Assembly (NCBI GenBank): GCA_026545225.1
Contig: CM048845.1
Coordinates: 120,283,033-120,347,032 of the forward strand
DNA from: Cornus controversa
Lineage: Eukaryota > Streptophyta > Magnoliopsida > Cornales > Cornaceae
Direction: 5' to 3'
Length of the DNA stretch: 64,000 nt
Shown piece after piece: positions 11,520 through 23,587 of this stretch (positions within the stretch are counted from its first letter, which is position 1; each line of letters opens with the position of its first letter). The notes beneath the pieces were generated by a model that was not told the DNA's origin, searched no databases, and was given only the letters and a program-made list of their open reading frames with translations. The position numbers were made by a program, and so were the translations under genes.

Positions 11520-12480
11520 ACTTTTATGCAAATTGTTCAACTAATACACTCCTATCTCTACTCTAACTCTTAACTTCTTTTAACATCACTTTTATAATAA
11601 TTCTTCAATACACTTTTATCCCCACTCTAACTCTCACAATTTTTTTTTTCTTCGTTAACATCACTTTTATAATAATTTTTCAATACATTCCTATCCCCAC
11701 TCTAACTCTCACATTTTTTTTAGGTTCATTTTTTGTCACAATTCCCAATTTCAAATACAAACCCAGTTTTATCATTTATTTTATTTTATTTTTATTTTTT
11801 TTCACCTTCTTCATTTTTTTGTCACAATACACTCCTATCTCTACTCTAACTCTCAACTCCTCTTACTATCACTTTTATAATAATTCTTCAATTAATACAC
11901 TCTTATCTCCACTTTAACTCTCACAATTTTTTTTACGTTAATTTTTTTTGTCACAATTTCACTTGTTTTGGTCAATCTTTAGCCAATAAAATTTGGTTGC
12001 TCTAAAAAATTTGAATTTTATTTAATTTTTTATTTTTATTTTTTTTTACCTTCATTTTTTTGTCACCATTTCACTTTTTTTGGTCACAATATTTTTTACG
12101 TTGTTATGCTATTCTTCAACTAATACATTCCTATCTCGACTCTAACTCTTAACTCCTCCCAAGTCTTTTCATCAATTAAATTGCATGCAATAATTTCTCA
12201 CCAATTTTTTTTAGCTCTCCACTCTAACTCTCACATTTTTTTTACGTTAATTTTTTTTTGTCACAATTTCACTTTTTTTGGTCAATCTTTAGCCAATAAA
12301 ATTTGGTTGCTCTAAAAAATCTGAATTTTATTTTATTTTATTTTTTACCTTCTTCATTTTTCTTTTGTCTCCACTTCACTTTTTTTGTTCACAATACTTT
12401 TTACGTTTTCTTATTCTTCAACTAATACACTCCTATCTCCACTCTAACTCTCAACTTCTCCCAACTCTTTCCATCAATTA
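11520..12480 (+). repeat. Diverged tandem repeats in the Helitron interior
   Basis: Blocks built on 'tacactcctatct.cactctaactctcaac' recur many times, alternating with 'atcacttttataataattcttcaa' and 'ttttttggtcacaat'. The spacing is irregular, about 80-300 bp. No coding potential. Confidence 0.75.
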
Positions 12481-14040
12481 AATTACATGCAAGAATCAAA
12501 TTTTCTCACCAATTTTTTTTGCTTACAATTTTTTTGCACGTTGTTCTTCTTGCATTTGGGTAATTGATCATAACCCACTCTCTTCCCTCTCTCTTTTGTA
12601 ATTTTTCTTTTGTAATTTTTGTGTTGTAACATCATTAAATTCTATTATAATATATTAGCATTGTTACTAAAGCTAAGCTTGGTGGAAACAGTTATATAGA
12701 CCAAACATTCAAAAAAGTAAATCACAAGGGCCTCAATTGCAACTAAACAACAGAATAGACGAAGATAAGAATCGACATCCGAGAGAGGTATCGTGTCTTT
12801 TTCATAAATTTGATTTTATGGGTATAGCTTATTTGTCAAATGTAACATTGACTGCTTATCAATTTCCTTTATTGATGTCCTTGTTTTACAAATTAGCCTC
12901 CTTACCCATTTCACATTTATTTACTGTAAATGTATTAATTATAATATACAGTTTTTTTGCCTCATTATTGCACTGAATATTAGAACAATATAAGTCACTG
13001 CAGTCATAGAGAATTATGAATCTAGTCAAGAAATAGTTGGTCTTCTTATCATTCAAATTTAGAACCATCAATCTTTTATTTGTTTCATGTAGAGCCCTCA
13101 TTTACATGGTTTAGAGAAATTGCTTCCAGAGTAAGAACATCTTACATTTAAAACATGTCAGTAAACGGATGAAAATAAAAGTCTACACAAAATGACTGAA
13201 CATATAAGTTTGGGATGTCTTTTGTTTGAAGCAATCAATTGCAATAAAATTTGTCAGAACTCCTCTATTACTGGTCAGCTATTAGCCAAAAAGGAATATA
13301 AAATAGCAACAAATTAGTCCACTTTCCAAGATATATATTATGTATATCCAAAATGTTGTTTTATCAATTAAGTTGTAAAACAAATAAATAAATTTACGGT
13401 CCACTAAGCTTGCACAAAAAAATGAACAACAGAAGTCAATGTTGTTCATAAAAAATTGTGAATCAAGTCAAGAAATAGTTGATTAGATCGTTACTGTTTA
13501 GATTAGGATTTAAACTTTTTATGTTATTCCAATTTTAATTGCCATTTTCATTTTTTATTTATTTATTATTTTTTCAACAATTGATTTGTGTGTATGTTTC
13601 CAATCATTTTTTAATTATTATTACTCCCCTAAATTGACTATAGAACTAAACTATTCTATTATTATATTACATATACACACTATGATTACTATGATTTTCT
13701 GATGGTCTAGAAGCTCTGTTCTTCACTCTATCAATTACTTACTCCTACAAATTCTATTTTCTATTTCCTTATATTATAAAATTTTATCCAAAAATATAAA
13801 TATAATCACCAAACAACTTTTAGGATCTTATCACCACTACAATATGACGTCAAATAAAATTAAAATTCTTAGATTGTGAAATTTGTTTATGGTTTAATTG
13901 CTTGAATTGTTATGAAAATCATAATAATTTATATATTTTAGTGAGAATGGTTTACATAACATTTTAAATTTGAAACAGGATTAAAAATGCACCCAAATAC
14001 TAATGTCAAGTGACTCAAGTTTGTGTTGTCAGTGAGAAAT

Positions 14041-14337
14041 TTATGTATGTTGTTAAATTTTGATTTAATGATGATGATGAAATACTAAAAAACAAGGAGT
14101 TGTTATGTTTGCATAAAAGTTTAACTTTCAATAAATAAATAAAAATAAATAAACTAAATTTAGAGAAATACAACTTTTTTCATTTAATTTATGTATGTTG
14201 TTAAATTTTGATTTAATGATGATGATGAAATAATAAACAATAAGTTGTTATGTTTGCATAAAAGTTTAACTTTCAATAAATAAATAAAATAAATTTAGAG
14301 AAATACAACCTTTTCATTTAATGTTGTTAAATTTTGA
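14041..14337 (+). repeat. 148-bp tandem repeat, two and a partial copy
   Basis: The unit begins TTATGTATGTTGTTAAATTT at 14041 and again at 14189. Each holds ATGATGATGATGAAAT, 'tgtttgcataaaagtttaac' and 'tttagagaaatacaac'. A third partial copy starts near 14322. Confidence 0.9.
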
Positions 14338-14822
14338 TTACTGGGCCACTGACATCAAACTGCACTCTACATGGATTTTTATATGATATTATTTAAAGGG
14401 ATAAAAAATTATGTTAAATGAACTCCTCTAACTAATCAATTATCTCAAACATATACTAGGACCAAGCTTAAATGTAATATAGATATATATTTGAGTTAAA
14501 TTGAATAACATCTTATTTTAAAATTTAAATTGGTATAAAAATTCTACATATATTTAATAGTAGAAAGTTAAAATTTAACAATTTTTTTATTTTCAAAATG
14601 TAAAAATATTAGATTAATTTAAAAACCATATGCAAATTAAAATTTCTCTACTGTTTGTAATTAGTTTTTTTCTTTAGATTAATAGAAACTCTTTTAAGTT
14701 CTATTTATTTTGTTTTTTTGTTTTTGTTTTTATTTTTGTTAAATAATATTTGTTAATTTTAAGTAGTATATATACCTATAATAAATATTAAAATCATGTG
14801 CATTGCACCTGATTTTAATACT

Positions 14823-15029
14823 CTCTTTTCACTGTGAAACCTAAATTTTTTAGCCAATATAAACTCAAAAACATACTAAGGTGATTCAACAACTGGGAAG
14901 ACACCATAACAATCTCATCCTTGCGTTTTATGGCTACATCAGTCCTGTAAATAAACAAATAGATTACAAATAATTGCAATACATATAACTATGTATATAT
15001 ATGTTTGTACCAAACCATAATATATGAAT
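14823..15029. other. Non-coding, no feature recognised
   Basis: Short AT-rich stretch between the probable Helitron end and the hAT fragment. Confidence 0.4.
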
Positions 15030-15223
15030 AACTCATGTTGTAATCGTATTGTAATCGTGTCACGGGTTAGACAGCTTAAACCCAAACTCAACTCAATTTT
15101 GCGTGTCGTGTTCGTGTCGACCCATTTATTAAACGTATCGGCTTACCTCAAACCCAAACCCGCTTAATTCGTGTCGTGTTCGAGTCGTGTTATCGTGTCG
15201 TGTCCAATTTTGTCACCCCTACT
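15030..15223 (-). mobile_element. hAT-type element fragment
   Basis: On the minus strand the end reads TAGGGGTGACAAAATTGG, followed by repeated 'gacacgacacg' words and GGGTTTGGGTTTGAGG. TAGGGGTG is a common hAT terminus. The opposite terminus is not found, so this is a fragment or an eroded MITE. Confidence 0.6.
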
Positions 15224-15267
15224 AATATATATAATTAGAGTATTCCGTTGTACAGTGCATTTAAACT

Positions 15268-15268
15268 A

Positions 15269-15302
<34 letters not shown>
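15268..15302. repeat. (TA)n microsatellite
   Basis: An uninterrupted alternating AT run of about 35 bp. Confidence 0.95.
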
Positions 15303-15303
<1 letters not shown>

Positions 15304-16199
15304 GGGTGAGTTTTGTGTGAAATTACTATGCATGCCCCTATTTCATGTAGAAGACTACAAAATTCGTTTCATTAGGAGCGGTGCACAGCAGAAACCCGCG
15401 GAAGCGGATGATATTGCGATCGAAAAGGAGTCAATTTCTACCAAATGTACGCTGAGATTCACTATTATAATACTGTGATAGAATAGGTAAAAACGGAATT
15501 CTACAATTTTACATATATATTTCATAATAAATTAAAAGTAAATGTTGAAAGCGTCACAGGGGCAAATCGGTCAGGACAGACATATTCTGCAGGCACACAT
15601 GCCATTGACTAAGCAATTAGGGTTTTGATATTTGACCAAGGCTCGAACATGACACGCGTTCTTTAATCGAACGGCTGTGACATTACCCTAAATTGATAAT
15701 CTCTTTTGTTTTGGCCGCCACAACACTGACAGACCATTCTATATAAGTCACACTGGGGCAGACAGATCTGGTGTCACTTTGATAGCTTTAGCTTATTCAT
15801 GCTTTACTATATAACTTCTTATGTACTTCTCTCTCTTCCTCTGAAAATTTAATATGAAATTTTTTTTTTTTTCAAATCAAATCCGTCCTCTTAATTTTCA
15901 AGAAGATCAATACGTTTAAGTTCACTTTTTGATTTTTTAACTGTTAAAAGTTCTACACGAGTAAATTTTCAACTTATTCACTTACCAAAAGGAATAAAAT
16001 TCTTGCTAATTCCCACCCCAAATGGAAATAAAATTTTGCAATAATTTTGTTCAAACCATCATCAGTCCAATTGAACTCCGACAAAAAAAAAATTTCTAAT
16101 CTTTAACAAAAGTTAATAGTACTGATCTGTCATGATAAATTGTATGTTTACTTTTTTTTTTATAAATTTTTGGTAGAAGTTTCCAAAATTCTATGTTGC
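15303..16199. other. Non-coding; promoter-like word but no gene
   Basis: TCTATATAAGTC at about 15738 looks like a TATA box with GC-richer upstream sequence. No open frame follows within 400 bp, so I do not call a gene. Confidence 0.4.
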
Positions 16200-16640
16200 A
16201 TTTTGAATTATATCACACCTTAAAAGTGATCTAAGCATCTCTTTTTTCACATACTCTTGCCTTTGCAATAACATATTATTCTTTTCTATAACTATTTTAC
16301 CCATTTTATTATTATAAAAAATAAAGAACAATAGAGAAGAGTTTTTTTTATATTAATTTTTTTATTTTAATAAAAAAAATGACAGTTTTTATCTATGAAT
16401 TTTTTTTTGGAAAAAAAAAATTACACAATTACATAATAAAAAATTTTTAATTTTATTTTTGTTAATTCTTTTCAAGAGTAAAGATGTGATATGGTTCAAA
16501 ATATAATATAGAGTGTTAAAATAAATTAAGCAATTACATAATAAATTAATTTTTTTGTTAATTCTTTCCAAAAGTAAAGATGTGATATGGTTCAAAATAT
16601 AAAATAAATTAAGCAAATTGAATAGAAAAGTAAATCCATT
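16200..16640. repeat. AT-rich foldback remnant with a 95-bp tandem repeat
   Basis: 16240-16440 resembles one arm of the foldback element at 689-1405, sharing 'gattataaaaaataaa' and 'gagaagag.ttttttttat'. Two copies of 'gtaaagatgtgatatggttcaaaatata' (about 16479 and 16574) form a tandem repeat. The ends are not defined. Confidence 0.5.
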
Positions 16641-16979
16641 CACTTAATCATACCAATTAGATCACAAATTCTATCAATTGTTTTTATGTATTATACAATA
16701 TAGGGTTTAAAACAAAGAAAATAAAGAGGGCGCCACAAGTTGCAAACAACAGTTAGGATGGGTGAGTTGGATTATTTTATAAGAGGAATACAGAGAGAGG
16801 GTAAGGAAAAATATATCTGGTAGGTGAGCCTTAAAAACTGCCACCAAAAACACAGCAAGATAGAAAATCGGTAAGAGGAATCTGGCATTATGACTATACT
16901 ACAAGAATTGACATTAGTTTGGAATATTTTATTATTTTGATGATATGGTAAAATAAAGATCGAGCATTATTTACACGTG

Positions 16980-17104
16980 TTATTTATTTGTGAATTCAAC
17001 TTATGATAACTTAGAGGGTCTAACTTAGTGGATCCTCGTCCATTCATTTGTGAATTCAACTTATGATAATTTAGAGGGTTTTAACTTAGAGGATCCTCAT
17101 TCAT
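16980..17104 (+). repeat. 60-bp tandem duplication
   Basis: ATTTGTGAATTCAACTTATG recurs 60 bp apart, each time followed by 'ataa.ttagagggt..taacttag.ggatcctc'. Confidence 0.9.
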
Positions 17105-17262
17105 TCATGAACAATGATAGTAATGAATTATTTCATGTTAATCTCACATTAAGCTAAGTTTTTTTTATAAAACTATCAGACTGTTTAAAAAGCTCAATAT
17201 ATAAAACTAACATTCTATCGGATGTTTCACGGATTCAATCGGATTTTCTATCAGAAATTTAT

Positions 17263-19440
17263 TGATAAGTGCACAAATTTACTATTTTATATTTCAAAAT
17301 AAGTTTTTAATTACTCTTTTATATTATTTTTATATGTGTTTTTTTATATTTTATAGGGATTTATTTTGGAATTAGAAGAAAAGAATAAAAAATGACAAAT
17401 AAGAAAGAAATTATGACTATTGAAATGAAGGTTATATTTGCCATTAGCGAAAAATTAAGATAAGAACACAGGAGGAAAGATGGTTTTGTACATAGTTTAA
17501 AACTTTAAAAAGTATTTTTGATACATGGCTTAGTGAACTTGGGACGTAGCAGTGTGATTCAAGTTAAGATTAGGAATTCTTCTCAAATGGAAAGAAGTTG
17601 GCATCTTATTTTGTATTTTGATTTTTTCTTTTCCCTCCTAAAACCATTTCCCTCTAGCTTTATAAATAGAAGGTCTTAGGGGTTAAAAAGGAAGGGAAAA
17701 AATTGCAGAAAAAATATAGTGTATTTATTTTCTTCTCATTTAATAAAAAATATTTTTATTTTTATTAATATACTAGTTTAAATATTTTAAACTATTCATT
17801 TTACATCTTTATAATAAAGGTTTTGAATTTAAGTCTCATAATCAAATCTTACTTGAGCGTGGATTCGACTCTGCTTACCACTATACTTTCTTTTTCAATT
17901 ACGTGTTCGTAGGTTTTATTTTTATTTTTATTTTTATTTTTGTACTAAGTGTAGAGAAACAACGACATCCACTATTCTATACTCGTCAAAGATGCCGTTG
18001 CTAGCTTAAGATTGAGACTTTGTTGGCCACCAATTCAAAATTTTTTTTTATTTATAGCAATTTTTTTTATAAAAAATGGGCTTTGTTTGGGAAAAAAAAA
18101 CACTATTTGAAAACATTTTTCCACACTTTTTCAAAAATATTATACTATTTGAAAATTGTTTTGGCTCTGTTTCAAAAAAATAAATTTTAGCCACTGTTTC
18201 GAAAAATATTTTACGGTATTATTTTTTTAAAAAAATCGGTTCTGTTTCAAATAAATATATTTTTGCATCAGCCCACTTTTTAAACCCATTTTCCTATAAG
18301 CCCAAATCATTTTTTAAAAAGCCAGCCAATTTATTTAATTTGGCCCATACACCCATTTTTGTTTTAAAGCCCAACCCAACACCAGCTTTTCGTGTTAGCC
18401 CATATTCCTCACCCAACTACCATTTAAAAGAAACAAAGAAAAAGAAAAAAGAAATGGAGAGAGTATAATTGTTGATAAAATTTTGAGCAGTGTATTAAAA
18501 AAGAAGTGAAATAGAAATCGGTTAATTGACAAAAGTTTGGAAGAGAGAGTTTGAAAGTAATATGATGTAAGTGAGTTAGTTCTTTCCAAGCATTCTCAAA
18601 TACATATTTTCATTATTATTATCACCTTTTTATCTTCTTGTTACCTAAATTTATACGTAATTACATCCTAATAAAAGTCCTTCCTTTTGATCTTAAGGAT
18701 AGTATGGTTTGGATACAGATATGAGTGAGTTATAATGTTGTAGTATAAATTCTTAATATTTGATATTCGTTTTATGGGACCATATGCCTTTTCTTGAAAA
18801 TTTGTTCTTCATTGAAAAATATTTGAGATATACTTTGTATTTGTTTACATTATTCTCCTTAAGTACTTGAGTGCAAAATTAGCCAAATTCTGAGTGTTTT
18901 ATTTTGAGTGAATATCATGTGTGAGATTTGATTTAAAATCAAGCAGTTTTAAAATTGAGGATTATTTTTTTGGTCGGCTATTCACACACACTATGAGTCG
19001 AGAATAATAATAAAAATATCTTTATCACACACCAAAGTGGAATGATTAAGATATTCTTGATGTATACATATTATTGGAAAAAAAAAATTTGGAGTGTTAA
19101 TTTATGGGTATCATAACTGGAAACCCGAACGAAGCTATAGCTCATCCACTAAGGGTAACTTAGGGTTTAAAGCCTCAATCGAAAACAACATACGAAAATG
19201 GCACATCTTTAATTAGGAATTAATTAAAAGTAGCAATTTTGTGCACTTATCTCTTTTGTTTGTATTTGGTAAAAGACTAGAGAAAATTCGTTTGGAAGTA
19301 ATTTGATAAGTGCACAAAATTTGATATTTTATATTTCAAAATAAGTCTTTAATTACTTTTTATATTATTTTAAAAGTGTTATATGTGTATTTTTATGTTT
19401 CACGGGAATTGATTTCGGAATGAGAAGCAAACATAAAAAT
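17263..19440 (+). mobile_element. Eroded Tat/Athila-type LTR retrotransposon
   Basis: A 726-bp LTR runs from TGATAAGTGCACAAATTTAC (17263) to TACTCGTCA (17988). Directly after it, GATGCCGTTGCTAGC (17991; GATGTCGTTGCCGGC in the duplicated copy) is a decayed form of the TGGCGCCGTTGCCGGGGA primer-binding site of this group. A second LTR start, TGATAAGTGCACAAAATTTG, lies at 19304 and is similar for about 140 bp. The interior is only 1.3 kb with no gag or pol. The tandem duplication breakpoint at 17882-17885 lies inside the first LTR. Confidence 0.75.
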
Positions 19441-19748
19441 AGTGTGAAAAATGATAGTTGGGTATAAAAATAGTTCTGTATGCAACCAAATATATATATT
19501 GCAACAAGAAGGAATTGTGTTCAATAAAATAGTGTTCTGATGGAGCCATGTTTGATGATTTCGATATGATCAAGTAACAAAGAAGTGACAAATTCTGTAT
19601 AGGATTTGAGAATCGCAATAAATTTAATTAAAGAATTTATTATTGTTTAGCAGGGTCCAAGAAAAAAAAAAGAAATTAAAAAACAAAACTATTCAAACAC
19701 CATCACTCAACGAAAACTACAACTACTACAACTATTGACTAGTATAAC

Positions 19749-20039
19749 CTATAGTAACTCCCTCTTTCTGGCACTGTGCACAATCTCTATCTCTTTTTTG
19801 GTAATGACTATGTAGAGTCCCTTTTCCTTTCCTGTTCGTTGTACTATTTGATGTACTTCAGTTACCACCACATTCTCTTCTTCTTCTTCTTCATTATTAA
19901 GCTGTTCTTTGGCATGATGTTCTTCATATTCTTTATATCCGCTTATGATACCATACAGATCCAACCCCAAAAATACAGCAGCTGATTGATTGAATTGAGG
20001 CTGAGGCAAGAAGTCTTCTATATCAATATGATAATTCAT
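19749..20039 (-). CDS. Unrecognised small ORF, 96 aa (unit 1)
   Basis: I do not recognise this protein. It starts MNYHIDIEDFLPQPQF, has an acidic run (E-rich, residues about 49-55) and ends VHSARKRELL; no signal peptide or membrane segment. On the minus strand a TATA-like TTTTATATATATATAAAAC lies about 110 bp upstream, so transcription is possible. The paralogue in unit 2 keeps the frame with an in-frame two-codon length change. By eye, replacement changes are about as common as silent ones, which argues against strong constraint. It may be a chance frame in duplicated DNA. Confidence 0.3.
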   Translation of the reverse strand: MNYHIDIEDFLPQPQFNQSAAVFLGLDLYGIISGYKEYEEHHAKEQLNNEEEEEENVVVTEVHQIVQRTGKEKGLYIVITKKEIEIVHSARKRELL

Positions 20040-20420
20040 GTTAGCTGATTCAATAGTATGTATGTGTACGTTTATGCTATAAACTTTTTCACATAAAGAA
20101 AAGTAGTTGTAGTGTATATAAGAAGAGGAGGCAACGTTGTTTTATATATATATAAAACTGATTTTTGTAGGTGTTCTATCTCTATTGGAATTTCTATCTT
20201 GTTTCCTAGCTTATCAGTGTTAAATTATAACTTGGATTTTCTTTTTTGAGTTTCTTGCCCAACACAACTTTATATTTATACAATTGAATTGAACCGTTGG
20301 ATTATTTGAGTTTTATTGTGAGGCCCACGTTATCCAACGGCTAAGTTTGCATAGTCTTATCATTTTATATACGTTAATAAAAAAATATATATATTGTTAC
20401 AATTAAAAATAGCCGGATCT

Positions 20421-21799
20421 TATAATTTAGGGTAAAATACACTGACCTCCCCTGAGGTTTGACCTAATTACACACGGTATCAAACTATTGGATTTTGTTA
20501 CAATGACCTCCCCTGAGGTTTGCTCCGTTAGACAAAGACCCCTCTCCGTCCAAAATTCTGTTAGTTTTGTCAAAAAATTTAGGGTAATTTACACTGACCT
20601 CAATTGAGGTTTGGGGTAAATTACACTGACCTCCCTTGAGGTTTGGCCTAATTAATATTTAATATAATATTTTAATTTTTATAATATTAATATTTATTAT
20701 ATATAATATTTTAATAATATTATATATAATATTAAGATGTAATTATTAACATTATATAATGTTATATAATATTATATATATTACATCTTAATATTATATA
20801 TATATATATATATATAATATTATATAATTAAAATATTTATATGTATATATATAATTAAGATGGGCAAAAGTATATTTTAATTATATAATATTATATATAT
20901 ATATAAATATTTTAATTTTTATATCAATATAATATTAAGGGTAGAATAGACATTTCACCCATCTTAGGTTTAAATAATATATGTTCACAAGGTTGGACTC
21001 TTTTTTTAAAAAAGAATATATATATATTTTTCTATTTTTCTATTATTTTAATGTTTTTTATTAAAAAAATTTAAAAACAAATCGTATAAAATAGAAAGAC
21101 CATTATACCCTGTCTTTTATTCCTTGCTTTCTTTTTCATGCCAATTCCTCTCTAAAACTTTCTTCTCCTCTCTCTAATATTCTCTTACTAACTCAAATCC
21201 TTCATGATCGAAATCTGTAAAGGCCAGCAAAATGAAAATGAAGAGAGAGACTTTTTAAATTGTTAATGAGGGTATTTTTGCTCATTGCATTTTGTTAGAA
21301 TGAGGGTATTTAGGTAATTTTAGAAGAATTTTCAAGAAGATAACAATGTCTTTACATATGCTTTAAGGACAAAATGGATATTTTGAAAATCTAAATTGTC
21401 AAGAAAAATCTGATTCAAAAATGTCTTTACCTCTATATTTTTTTATATTAACATTATATAATGTTAATAATTACATCTTAATATTATATATAATATTATT
21501 AAAATATTATATATAATAAATATTTATATATTTATATTATAAAAATTAAAATATTATATTAAATATTAATTAGGCCAAACTTCAGGGGAGGTCAGTGTAA
21601 TTTACCCAAAATCTCAGGGGAGGTCAGTGTAAATTACTCTAAATTTTTTGACAAAACTAACAGAATTTTGGATTGAGGGGGTCTTTGTCTAATGGAGCAA
21701 ACCTCAGGGGAGGTCATTGTAACAAAATTTAATCGTTTGATGCTGGGTAGAATTAGGTCAAACCTCAGGGGAGGTCAGTGTATTTTACCCTATAATTTA
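20421..21799. mobile_element. Foldback DNA transposon (MULE-like), 1,361 bp
   Basis: The body is 20430-21790. Both ends begin GGGTAAAATACACTGACCTC when read inward, and the arms stay similar for about 350 bp or more with repeated ACCTCCCCTGAGGTTTG words. The 9-bp duplication TATAATTTA is perfect (20421-20429 and 21791-21799). The unit 2 copy has the empty site at about 28161 with a single TATAATTTA, so both ends and the duplication are fixed directly. The middle (about 20940-21430) is unpaired and has no gene. Confidence 0.95.
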
Positions 21800-22481
21800 T
21801 TGTTGGTCAATTCAGATTTAAAAAATAAATGGTCCAGGTATTATTATTATTATTATTAATCCAAAGTTACAATATTTTAAATTAATTGCAAAAAATTCTT
21901 GCACTAAGAAAAAATTTACATATTACCAATTGTTCCAGGAGATAACATGTTAATTTTTTATAGCTTGTGGGGATTCGCAAAATTAAGCAATATAGTAATT
22001 TTTAACGGCATCCAAACAACAGTTAGACTATGATTTTAATATGTAAAATTTCAATAATTCAGAGAATTAATTTATTCCCAGAACAACGTCCAAATTTTAA
22101 TTAATTGCTCAAGAGGTTTTGTGCGGTTAATGTACCCTTTATATTTTATAATTTGTATCTATATGAATGAAACCTAAGAAGGTTATCTTTACAGCTAAAA
22201 ATCATAGGTTTTTGGAACTTATAGGTTGGTCATCACCACAAAAAGCTAATCGGGCTATTCGAACTCATAGTTGTGGGCCGTTTGTGAGGAAATTGACTTT
22301 ATCTTAGAAAGCAAAGTAACAATGGTTTGGTTGGCGTTTTAAAGGATGGTTGATTGTGAGCCTCATGCCACATTCAGTTCAAGACAAACTACCATTAAAT
22401 CAAAACGACATTATTGAATGTGACACTCCATCTTCGACCTCCTTCCTCTCTTATTCTACAGAGAAACGAGTTCACAATATA

Positions 22482-22483
<2 letters not shown>

Positions 22484-22523
<40 letters not shown>
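22484..22523. repeat. (TA)n(GA)n compound microsatellite
   Basis: A TA run followed by a GA run. The unit 2 copy at about 28853-28895 has a different length and an interrupting TGTG. Confidence 0.9.
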
Positions 22524-23587
22524 TTGTTTCTTTTCACATCTAAAGAGAAAAACTACTTTTAAATTGGAAAAAAACTTTTTCATTAATTGCACACACATGC
22601 AATACAACGGGGTCTATAGCCGAATTGGGTTGAAATAGTTCAGTCATTTGGGTAATCCGAAAAAAAACAAATAAATAATAATAATTTCAATGACTCAAAT
22701 GGACCACGCCTCAAAGTTATTGAAGATGGCCCGAACTAAATATGCAACATAATTCAACAAATTAATTCGAATACGATCCATTTATTAATTGCGTCAAAAA
22801 TTCTCAACACAAATACGACGAATTTATTAAACGACTAATATAATCCGTTTAATAACTATTTTTTGTAATTCGTTTATTAACACAAGTACAAAATGCAAAT
22901 ATAATAATAATAATAATAAAAAGATAATAAATAATTATATTATTGAAAGTTAGAATAATTGGGACAATACAATTAAAAAAAAGGCCTGATCTGCAAGTAA
23001 GTGTACTCTAACTTTTTTTTCCTTGAATTCTTTGTGTTTCACTTTCAAATGAAAGAAGATGCCACCAAGCCACAGATTTTGTTGGTGCAATTAAATCTAT
23101 TTTTTAACACATTAAATATGGTGTTTAAATATATTTAATTGTCCTGCATCACAGAACTCATTGAAAAAAATAATTACATGCTCCGACCAATTATGAGAAA
23201 ACACGCAACTAAAAAGTAAAAAAAAGATAACCCATTTAATTACGTGTCTTTGTCTAATTGGCCGGGGTGATGCAATAAAAATTTCTACATTACAGTAGTG
23301 GATCCATGCTAAACTAATCTGTAATTATTGTGTCGGTCCTATCTGATGTGGCACTCGACTTTTTTTAGTCAATTGTTGCATGGTTGAATCTTACTGGTTA
23401 AGAACATTATGATTGAAAAGGAACAAAGTTAAATTGTGAGTACTACTTTAAATACTCATGCAAGCCAGAGTACTCGCCATGAGGACTTCTCTGATACATG
23501 AGAGTGCAAGATATATATAAAACTCACACACCCTCACTTTTATGTTTATAACGAACGGTAGAGATTCACTCACATCTCTCTCTAGAC

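Larger units (their letters stand above)
11479..14822 (+). mobile_element. Probable non-autonomous Helitron, 3.3 kb
   Basis: The 5' end TCTATACTATTATTAAAAG (11479) has the TC start and AT-rich sequence of plant Helitrons and is preceded by A. Near the other end is a hairpin (14793-14813, arms ATCAtGTGCA/TGCACcTGAT with one mismatch) followed by TTTAATACT, resembling a decayed CTAGT terminus. Helitrons lack target duplications and inverted repeats, and none are seen. No Rep/helicase gene is present. The interior carries several families of short repeats. The right end is less certain than the left. Confidence 0.65.

Noticed and set aside
15730..15850. TATA-like word with GC-richer upstream sequence
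   Set aside because: No coding region follows, and the word is common in AT-rich DNA.
18395..18589. 64-codon minus-strand frame, repeated at 26250-26444
   Set aside because: It lies in the AT-rich interior of an eroded LTR element and is shared only because the region is duplicated.
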